Assembly (NCBI GenBank): GCA_003448835.1
Contig: DLXM01000333.1
Coordinates: 5,037-10,460 of the forward strand
Source: Bacteroidota bacterium
GTDB lineage: Bacteria; Bacteroidota; Rhodothermia; Balneolales; HLUCCA01
Direction: 5' to 3'
DNA length: 5,424 nt
Under the pieces are notes generated by a model that was given only the letters and a program-made list of their open reading frames with translations, was not told where the DNA came from and made no database searches. Below are positions 1 to 5,424 of the stretch, piece by piece. Numbering within the stretch: position 1 is the stretch's first letter; every line of letters begins with the position of its first letter. The position numbers were made by a program, and so were the translations under genes.

Positions 1-362
1 TGCATCAGCTGAGCTCTGTGAGCTATCAGTTTTGCGCCATCTTCAATGCTGAAAAGTCCGGCAATCGCAGCGGCTGCATACTCTCCAACACTGTGTCCAA
101 CTACCCCATGAATACTTCCGCCCAAGTGTTTCCAATACGTCGCCAACGCAACTTCCAAAGCATAAAGGGCTGGTTGAGTGTTGCCCGTGTTGTTCAAATC
201 TGATTTATCATCGAAGAGAATATCGATCAGCGATTGTCCCAGAATTGGTTGCATCACGACATTGCATTGATCAATTACCGATGCGAATACCGGTTGGGAC
301 TGATACAGTTTTTGTCCCATTCCTTTGAATTGAGAACCTTGTCCGGTGAACAAAAGTAATGA
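1..362 (-). other. Acyltransferase domain, N-terminal part
   Basis: Begins with LLLFTGQGSQFKGMGQ and includes the nucleophile elbow GHSVGEYAAA and the conserved Arg in HRAQLM, where the window ends. Substrate choice leans to malonyl-CoA from the Val in GHSVGE, but this is weak evidence because the specificity loop is not in the window. Confidence 0.92.
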
Positions 363-2153
363 TTTCTGAACGTCTCCATCATGAAATGATCCGGTTGCGA
401 TGGTCGTTGAGTCGCCGGATGTAGCAAATTGTTCAAGTGCATCTGCTGCCTCTACTCCAGATACTGCCGGGACTGCGATTCTATGTCTGAAATGGGTCCG
501 CGAAACTGTGGATGTGTGTGCAAATGACGGCCATGATTCGGCCTGATTTGTACGTAGTTGTGCAGCATATTTTTCTGCTAAAAGCTTTAGTGAGTTTTCA
601 GTTTTGGCAGATAAAACTAATAGGTTTTCGGCTGTCAGTACGGGTGATTTAACGTCCTTACTGATGCCATTTTTTGCGTTTGATAGGGTATGATGCTCGT
701 TCGATTCAACTTTTGATTCAGGTAATTGACCATGTTTCAAGGTTGATTCGTCCTCTTTCCATTCGCTCATAACCAAATGGACATTCGTGCCACTAAATCC
801 GAATGAACTGATTCCGGCTATTCGCCCAATTTTTTCATCTACGGGAGTCCATTGCACTGGTTTTGTCGGGATTTCTACCGGGATCGAACTCCAGGGAATC
901 ATCGGATTCGGATCGCTGAAATTCAAATGTGGAGCGATGGTTTTGTTACGCAATGAGAGCATAACTTTGATCGCACTTGCAATTCCTGCACCAGCTTCGA
1001 GATGTCCCATGTTGGTTTTGACCGATCCAACCCGCAGCGGACTCGTTGTAGTTCTATGATCTCCAAAAACTGCGGTGAGAGCTCCCATTTCTATAGGATC
1101 CCCCAATGGGGTGCCGGTCCCGTGTGCTTCGATGTAATTTATTTGAGCAGGATCTACATTACCTTGAGCCATTGCTCGTTTAATGACGGCTTCCTGAGAT
1201 GGTCCGCTTGGAACGGTGAGTCCGCCACTGGCACCATCCTGATTGACTGCAGATCCACGGATTACAGCCAGGATTTCATCGCCATCTTTTTGGGCATCAC
1301 TCAATCGCTTAAGCAGTATGACACCACCACCTTCACCCCGAACGTACCCATTTGCATTGGCATCGAAAGTCTTACAATGGCCATCTACTGATAACATGTG
1401 AGCTTTGGTAAACGCCACGGAAACGCCTGGATGGGTGAGTAATTGAACGCCACCACCGAGTGCCAGATCACACTCTTTTCGGCGTAGACTTTCGCAGGCA
1501 AGGTGAAGCGATAATAAAGAAGAAGAGCAAGCAGTATCGACCACAAAACTCGGACCAGAAAATCCAAACAGGTATGAAATTCTTCCAGCTACCGGCGCCA
1601 AAGCAATCCCAGTACCGTAATAGCCGTCGATGTCCGTCAGCGGCGCTTCCCCAATGATACGGGTGGCGTTATCGAGGCTACTCACCCCCATAAAAACGCC
1701 CGTATTGGTCTTAAAAAGGTTTTCAGGGATGATATTTGCGTGTTCAATGGCTTCCCAGCACAATTCGAGCAATAAACGTTGTTGCGGATCCATGCTTTCC
1801 GCTTCGCGTGGTGAAATCGCAAAAAATGAAGCATCAAAATCTGCAACGGGAAGATTTAAGAATCCGCCAAGTTTTGAGCAAATTTTACCAGGAGCATCCT
1901 GATCGGCATCATAATAATCATCTGCTGACCATCGATCAGCCGGGACTTCAACAATTGCATCTTTCCCATGAACGAGTAAATCCCAGTAACTGTCCAGATC
2001 ATTGGTACCCCCGGGAAAACGACACGATGCGCCGATAATAGCGATGGGTTCGGCTACCTGATTTTTTGATGCATTTAGTTTTGATTTCAGATCTTTAATC
2101 TCTGACAATGCTTTTGCCATCAATACCCGGTAATCAGGTTTTTGATCACTCAT
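1..2153 (-). CDS. Modular type I polyketide synthase, N-terminal part (docking coil-KS-AT), 3' end outside window
   Basis: First 717 residues of the next PKS protein, which should accept the acyl chain from the upstream ACP and extend it by decarboxylative condensation. The frame is open from ATG at 2153-2151 to the window edge with no stop. Residues 1-34 are a short coiled coil. The KS (about 35-462) opens with EPIAIIGASCRFPGG and has the full triad: Cys209 in DTACSSS, His344 in EAHGTGT and His384 in NMGHLEAG, so it should be an active elongating KS. An unusually long hydrophilic stretch (about 465-510) precedes the conserved LLVLSAKT linker. The AT begins near 598 with FTGQGSQ, has nucleophile Ser688 in GHSVGE and the carboxylate-binding Arg713, and is then cut off. 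Val after the Ser suits malonyl-CoA better than methylmalonyl-CoA (usually Gln), but the deciding HAFH/YASH region is outside. The start is fixed by a Shine-Dalgarno sequence 7 bases upstream and by the docking helix. It overlaps the upstream PKS gene by 8 bases. Confidence 0.97.
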   Translation of the reverse strand, partial: MSDQKPDYRVLMAKALSEIKDLKSKLNASKNQVAEPIAIIGASCRFPGGTNDLDSYWDLLVHGKDAIVEVPADRWSADDYYDADQDAPGKICSKLGGFLNLPVADFDASFFAISPREAESMDPQQRLLLELCWEAIEHANIIPENLFKTNTGVFMGVSSLDNATRIIGEAPLTDIDGYYGTGIALAPVAGRISYLFGFSGPSFVVDTACSSSLLSLHLACESLRRKECDLALGGGVQLLTHPGVSVAFTKAHMLSVDGHCKTFDANANGYVRGEGGGVILLKRLSDAQKDGDEILAVIRGSAVNQDGASGGLTVPSGPSQEAVIKRAMAQGNVDPAQINYIEAHGTGTPLGDPIEMGALTAVFGDHRTTTSPLRVGSVKTNMGHLEAGAGIASAIKVMLSLRNKTIAPHLNFSDPNPMIPWSSIPVEIPTKPVQWTPVDEKIGRIAGISSFGFSGTNVHLVMSEWKEDESTLKHGQLPESKVESNEHHTLSNAKNGISKDVKSPVLTAENLLVLSAKTENSLKLLAEKYAAQLRTNQAESWPSFAHTSTVSRTHFRHRIAVPAVSGVEAADALEQFATSGDSTTIATGSFHDGDVQKSLLLFTGQGSQFKGMGQKLYQSQPVFASVIDQCNVVMQPILGQSLIDILFDDKSDLNNTGNTQPALYALEVALATYWKHLGGSIHGVVGHSVGEYAAAAIAGLFSIEDGAKLIAHRAQLM
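768..2051 (-). other. Ketosynthase domain, complete Cys-His-His triad
   Basis: The only complete condensing domain in the window, about 428 residues. The nucleophile Cys codon is at 1529-1527 within DTACSSS, and the two His residues sit in EAHGTGT and NMGHLEAG. The Cys is not replaced by Gln or Ser, so this is not a decarboxylating loading KS. Small departures from the family pattern are DGHCKTFD (usually DGRCKTFD) and GEGGG (usually GEGCG); neither touches the triad. Confidence 0.95.
2052..2153 (-). other. Probable N-terminal docking coiled coil of the downstream PKS
   Basis: Residues 1-34 precede the KS. Met12, Ala15, Ile19, Leu22 and Leu26 follow a 3-4-3-4 heptad pattern, and seven Lys/Arg outnumber five acidic residues. 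This is the usual form of a short dimeric docking helix fused to a KS in cis-AT PKSs. It supports the order upstream ACP to this KS. The exact docking class cannot be assigned by eye. Confidence 0.7.
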
Positions 2154-5100
2154 CGCCCAACTCCTTCATCAACATAGCAGCTAAATCATCATCAGAAATG
2201 TCATCTGTCAACTCAAATGAGTCATCAGAAATTGATTTTTCCTCGACTGGAATTCCATTTAGATGACTCCATTTAAATACCTGGGATCCAATGTGTTCAA
2301 CAAGATCTTCGACCGTTGGATAATCAAACAATAATGTAGATCTCAGTTCAACACCCAGCATTCTTGCCAATCGGTTTTTGAGTTCAACGGCACCTAATGA
2401 ATCCAACCCGATTTCAAATAATCGTTTGCGTAGTGAGAGTGTCGATGGATCTGTTATGTGAAGGAAAGAACTCGTAATCTGTTGAACATGGTTTTGTAAC
2501 AGATTCCATCGCTCAGATTCTTTTGCCTTGCGTAACTCATCACCAATTCCGGCTGATTTTTGCGAAGATGGTGACTCCGAACCTGATTGATTGATCAGAT
2601 TTTGTAATTGAATTTGTGTGCCGTTGATTGCGGTGTATTGATTCCAATCCACGGGCATGACCATCAATTGATTGTGTTTATCCTGACCGAGCATTGATTC
2701 AAAAGTTTGCATCGCCCGGCTGGAATCCATCATTCTTACACCCTGATTTTTAAAAACAGGAGCTAAATCTGCGGCCAGTCCTAAATTCCATGGACCCCAA
2801 TTAATTGATAATCCGGTTAAGCCATCTGCATTTCGTTGGGCGATGAAAGCATCCATGTAGGCATTTGCCATTGCATAATTTGCTTGTCCTGCGGTACCAA
2901 GTATAGAAGTAGCTGAGGAATAAGCTATAAAGAGATCTAAATCGAGGTCTTTGCTACTCTCATGCAGATTTTGGATTCCCGAAATCTTTGGTGCCAGGAC
3001 AGACCTGAATCGATCCCAATTTAATTCAGTAGCTACACCGTCTTCGGTGTTTCCGGCCAGATGGAAAATGCCTTTAAGCGGACTTTGTGCAAGTTTTAGA
3101 TCTGAAAATAGCTTTTTGCATGCTTTTTGGTCAGAAACGTCCACCTGATGATATGAAACTGTAGTCCCACTCGCATCAAGGCTATTAATTTTTGACTGAA
3201 TATCAGCTGACTGCGGACTTCGACCGCTAATTACAATATTTTCTGCACGTTGTTGGCTGAGCCATTTTGTTAACTCGATACCAAGGTCACCAAGTCCACC
3301 AGTTATCAAATAAGTTGAAGCTTTTTTGATCTGTGAAGATTTCGAATCTGTCAGTTGTACTTTTGTCAGCTCGGGATGGTAAAATTTTCCGTCACGAACC
3401 AGGAGTTCGTTAAGATTTTCTTCTAAAATTTGATGTATCGGCAATGTTGACGTCTCAAGTTGATCAACATCCATTAAATAAAAGTTTGAATTGTATGATT
3501 CACGGAGTAAAACTTTTCCAAATCCCCATATTGCTCGTTGGGATGGATCAACCGATGCAATTTCATCTACTTGAAATCCACCCGAAGCCAAAATGATAAC
3601 CGGAATATCAGTCCCGCTCACTTTTTTATTTAAATTCAACAGGGATAAAACTGCCGACTCATATTCTGATTCGGCGGAGTCAGGTTTCAGATTTAATCCA
3701 CCTCCCCAGATAATTCCCCGAACGGAATCATCTAATTGTTGAGTATCAAAATTTGTGGAATTATCTAAAATCAAGAGCTGTTCAAATCCGGATTTCTTCG
3801 CTATGGTTGAACTGATTTTCTTGAAATCATCCAGACAGACCCAGGTATCTGAAACTGCTTTTTTGGATGCAACGTCGACATTTACCGGATTCCATTTTAG
3901 AGAATAAATATCATTTTTATACCCTTGGTTTAAATCACGCAGTAGTAATTCCCGTTTGACTTTTCGCACACCAAATCCGGCGATTTCGAGGATTAATCTC
4001 GACCCACCATCCGGTAAATTTTCCCATATTCTGACATCTGAAAGAGCTGATGTGTCGTCGGTGTGTTGCTGAACAATCTGACTCCAAAAGACGTTTGTTT
4101 TTTGAGATGCACGTCCATGGTACACAATTTCCTTCATGTTAAACGGAATTGTGACCTCGTCATCTTTCATGTCCACCAAGGCAGTTAATCCCTGCAAAGC
4201 AGCATCCATCAAACCGGGAAATAATTCAAACTGTGTTAACGATTGATCCAGCGTTGGATTTTTTAATTCAATCAGAACTTGTCCGTTACCCTGGAAAACC
4301 TGATTCACCCATCTGAATGTTGATCCAAGTTGGATGTGTGGTTGCCAAACGGATGAATAAAAATCACGGGAATCTTTGTTTGGACAAAGTTTCTGAACAG
4401 TTGACAGCTCAGTCTTTTCAAGTAATGGTTGTGACGCAGTTACTTTTTGGATGTTCCCATTGGCATGATCTGATGATGCACCGGTTTCATCAACTGATAT
4501 CAGTTTAAAGGCGCCAATTGAATTGTCTTCTTTTGAAACAAATAGCTGGATTTTTTTTGTGTTATTTTCAGCCAGGATCAACGGAGTTGGGAAAATCACA
4601 TCAGAAATTCGACATCCCTGATTTTTCCATAATTTTTGGGAAGTTTCAAGGAGTAACGACAAATGTCCGGCAGCGGGAACCACGTATTCGTCAAATACCT
4701 GATGCTCACTATAAAACGGAAATACTTTCAGGTCAAAATCAGATTGAAACAATGTTCCACTGATCATTGGAGACTGAATTGGGTCTCCCAGAAGCTGATT
4801 TGACTTAGTTCTTTTTTGTTCAAAATCTGAAGTCGTTGACTCAATCCAATATCGTTTGCGTTCAAAGGGATATGAGGCTACCGTAATTCTGGAATAATCA
4901 AATCCATCGAAATAGTTTTTCCAGTTGATATCCAATCCAATTTCCCACAATGTTGCCAGGGTATGGTATAATATAGATGAATCGGTATCATCGGGACGCA
5001 ACGTAGGTAACCACAGACACTTCTCAGCCCCATCAAAACGACTCGCCATTCCGGACATTACCGGTTTTGGCCCGATTTCGACAAAGATCTGATAGTTTTC

Positions 5101-5424
5101 GGAGAGTAAAACATCCATGCTGGCGCCAAAATAAACCGGCTTTCGAAGATGATCGACCCAGTAATCCGACGTTGACATCTCATTCACGTTGTAGGCGCCA
5201 TTCAAATTGGAGAGAATGGGGATGTCAGCGTTGTTAAAATTGACAGACTCAACCACTTTGCGGAATGGTTTTAACACGTCATCCATCAATTTTGTATGAA
5301 ATGCATGGGACACATTCAATCTTTTGCATTCAATTCCGGCTTTTTCAAAGACCAGGATGGCTTTCTCGATAGCATCCACGGAACCCGCCATGACTTGTCC
5401 GGCAGGTCCATTTAATGTAGCCAG
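2146..5424 (-). CDS. Modular type I polyketide synthase, C-terminal part (AT-DH-KR-ACP), 5' end outside window
   Basis: Cytoplasmic multidomain enzyme that loads an extender unit, reduces and dehydrates the beta-keto intermediate and holds it on its ACP. Residues are counted from the window edge (1092 visible). The AT C-terminal part (1-126) ends its active site in HAFH; the last His (43) should be catalytic, and HAFH is the family signature for malonyl-CoA. The post-AT linker ends in RKRYW (190-193). DH spans about 211-493 with His241 and Asp407 (DAALQ). KR spans about 505-933 with TGGLGDLG (708-715), Lys813, Ser837, Tyr850 and Asn854. ACP spans about 971-1048 with phosphopantetheine Ser1009 in GLDSL. 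No enoylreductase or methyltransferase motif is seen. The frame is open to the window edge, and AT-like sequence (LNGPAGQV) precedes the first Met at 5391, so that Met is internal and the KS and AT N-terminus lie upstream. Oddities are a Gly-to-Asp change in the DH motif and TED in place of LDD in the KR. Family assignment is certain; the product is unknown. Confidence 0.97.
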   Translation of the reverse strand: MATLNGPAGQVMAGSVDAIEKAILVFEKAGIECKRLNVSHAFHTKLMDDVLKPFRKVVESVNFNNADIPILSNLNGAYNVNEMSTSDYWVDHLRKPVYFGASMDVLLSENYQIFVEIGPKPVMSGMASRFDGAEKCLWLPTLRPDDTDSSILYHTLATLWEIGLDINWKNYFDGFDYSRITVASYPFERKRYWIESTTSDFEQKRTKSNQLLGDPIQSPMISGTLFQSDFDLKVFPFYSEHQVFDEYVVPAAGHLSLLLETSQKLWKNQGCRISDVIFPTPLILAENNTKKIQLFVSKEDNSIGAFKLISVDETGASSDHANGNIQKVTASQPLLEKTELSTVQKLCPNKDSRDFYSSVWQPHIQLGSTFRWVNQVFQGNGQVLIELKNPTLDQSLTQFELFPGLMDAALQGLTALVDMKDDEVTIPFNMKEIVYHGRASQKTNVFWSQIVQQHTDDTSALSDVRIWENLPDGGSRLILEIAGFGVRKVKRELLLRDLNQGYKNDIYSLKWNPVNVDVASKKAVSDTWVCLDDFKKISSTIAKKSGFEQLLILDNSTNFDTQQLDDSVRGIIWGGGLNLKPDSAESEYESAVLSLLNLNKKVSGTDIPVIILASGGFQVDEIASVDPSQRAIWGFGKVLLRESYNSNFYLMDVDQLETSTLPIHQILEENLNELLVRDGKFYHPELTKVQLTDSKSSQIKKASTYLITGGLGDLGIELTKWLSQQRAENIVISGRSPQSADIQSKINSLDASGTTVSYHQVDVSDQKACKKLFSDLKLAQSPLKGIFHLAGNTEDGVATELNWDRFRSVLAPKISGIQNLHESSKDLDLDLFIAYSSATSILGTAGQANYAMANAYMDAFIAQRNADGLTGLSINWGPWNLGLAADLAPVFKNQGVRMMDSSRAMQTFESMLGQDKHNQLMVMPVDWNQYTAINGTQIQLQNLINQSGSESPSSQKSAGIGDELRKAKESERWNLLQNHVQQITSSFLHITDPSTLSLRKRLFEIGLDSLGAVELKNRLARMLGVELRSTLLFDYPTVEDLVEHIGSQVFKWSHLNGIPVEEKSISDDSFELTDDISDDDLAAMLMKELGDE
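2149..2247 (-). other. Probable C-terminal docking domain of the upstream PKS
   Basis: About 33 residues after the ACP are strongly acidic: I count 13 Asp/Glu against 2 Lys. They end in a predicted helix, SDDDLAAMLMKEL, followed by GDE and the stop. Acidic, helix-ending tails of this kind are known at the C-termini of PKS proteins that hand their chain to a separate downstream protein. The partner would be the basic coiled coil that begins the next gene. Confidence 0.7.
2161..2166 (-). promoter_or_regulatory. Ribosome binding site for the downstream PKS gene, inside the upstream gene
   Basis: AAGGAG on the minus strand lies 7 bases before the ATG at 2153-2151, a near-ideal Shine-Dalgarno sequence and spacing. 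It is embedded in the codons for the last residues of the upstream PKS. The ATG overlaps the upstream stop as ATGAGTGA (2153-2146). This fixes the start of the downstream gene and points to translational coupling, with terminating ribosomes able to restart on the next gene. Confidence 0.85.
2281..2514 (-). other. Acyl carrier protein domain
   Basis: A four-helix carrier domain of about 78 residues with the motif FEIGLDSLGAVELKNRL. The Ser of DSL (codon 2400-2398) is the 4'-phosphopantetheine attachment site. The following LFDYPTVEDL is the usual helix III-IV region. Only one ACP is present, directly after the KR. Confidence 0.95.
2626..3912 (-). other. Ketoreductase domain, catalytically complete, probable B-type
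   Basis: The structural subdomain starts at YSLKWNP and is followed by the catalytic Rossmann subdomain with TGGLGDLG for NADPH. Lys (APKISG), Ser (YSSATS), Tyr and Asn (NYAMAN) of the active site are all present, with the normal 13-residue Ser-Tyr spacing. The position that is Trp in A-type KRs, eight residues before the Tyr, is Leu. The B-type LDD motif reads TED, keeping only the final Asp. I infer B-type reduction, which after dehydration would normally give a trans double bond. Confidence 0.92.
3946..4794 (-). other. Dehydratase domain with altered HxxxGxxxxP motif
   Basis: Double-hotdog DH of about 280 residues. The first hotdog carries the catalytic His (codon 4704-4702) in HQVFDEYVVP, where the usual Gly at the fifth position is Asp. 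The second hotdog carries the catalytic Asp in LMDAALQ, the expected DxxxQ pattern. The usual GYxYGPxF segment reads IQLGSTFRW. Both catalytic residues are present, so the domain may work, but the motif changes leave this open. Confidence 0.88.
5047..5424 (-). other. Acyltransferase domain, C-terminal part (malonyl-type)
   Basis: The visible AT fragment starts at LNGPAGQVMAGS, which matches the conserved 'NGP...V.SG' strand of PKS acyltransferases, then has SHAFH and ends around the VEIGPKPVMSGM strand. HAFH predicts malonyl-CoA; methylmalonyl-specific domains usually have YASH here. The catalytic Ser motif (GHSxGE) lies upstream of the window, so activity is inferred only from this half. Confidence 0.9.

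Noticed and set aside
1385..1567. Minus-strand 60-codon open frame with a hydrophobic start, resembling a small membrane protein
   Set aside because: It is in another frame within the KS, over the active-site Cys region, whose real frame is fully conserved. The hydrophobic look comes from frame-shifted Ser/Leu codons.
787..2038. Several plus-strand open frames of 90-129 codons (787-1059, 1002-1391, 1630-1902, 1736-2038)
   Set aside because: They lie opposite the conserved KS coding sequence, show no family motif and overlap each other. They are antisense shadows.
3400..3945. Possible enoylreductase or methyltransferase between DH and KR
   Set aside because: The sequence between the DH end and the KR Rossmann motif has the length and YSLKWNP start of the KR structural subdomain. 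No enoylreductase NADPH motif or SAM-binding motif is visible.
4551..4558. T run on the plus strand as a rho-independent terminator
   Set aside because: No GC-rich stem precedes it, and it lies within an intact coding domain.
2951..4763. Plus-strand open frames of 63-81 codons (2951-3148, 4317-4508, 4518-4763)
   Set aside because: All are antisense to the KR or DH coding region, without a convincing ribosome binding site or recognisable domain.
5389..5391. ATG as the start of the upstream PKS gene
   Set aside because: The frame stays open to the window edge, and the preceding residues (LNGPAGQV) are conserved AT sequence, so this Met is internal.

Overview
The whole window is coding sequence on the minus strand. 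It holds two consecutive genes for large modular type I polyketide synthase (PKS) proteins, and both are cut by the window edges. Transcription runs from high to low coordinates. Gene A (5424 down to 2146) is the C-terminal 1092 residues of a PKS module: acyltransferase (AT) C-terminal part, dehydratase (DH), ketoreductase (KR), acyl carrier protein (ACP) and a short acidic C-terminal tail. Gene B (2153 down to 1) starts inside the end of gene A and begins the next module: a short N-terminal coiled coil, a complete ketosynthase (KS) and the first part of an AT. No stretch is free of a gene. I see no RNA gene, CRISPR array, insertion sequence or classical terminator.

The two proteins look like successive stations of one assembly line. 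The AT of gene A carries the HAFH signature of malonyl-CoA loading. Its KR has a complete active site and is paired with a DH and no enoylreductase, so the module should make a hydroxyacyl or, if the DH works, a trans-enoyl intermediate on its ACP. The acidic tail of A and the basic, leucine-rich coiled coil at the start of B form a plausible docking pair that passes this chain to the KS of B. The genes overlap by 8 bases (ATGAGTGA), and a good Shine-Dalgarno sequence for B lies within A, so they are almost certainly co-transcribed and translationally coupled.

The organism cannot be named from this window. The lines I counted by hand average about 42% G+C, ranging from about a third in the DH region to nearly half in the KS region. 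That argues against actinobacteria and typical high-GC myxobacteria. The cis-AT, one-module-per-protein style and short docking helices recall PKSs of cyanobacteria, myxobacteria and other Gram-negative bacteria. The clear AAGGAG ribosome binding site is less typical of Bacteroidota. I do not recognise the specific pathway or product. The points most worth a second look are the altered DH motif, the non-standard KR stereochemistry motif, the docking pair and a long hydrophilic KS-AT linker insert.
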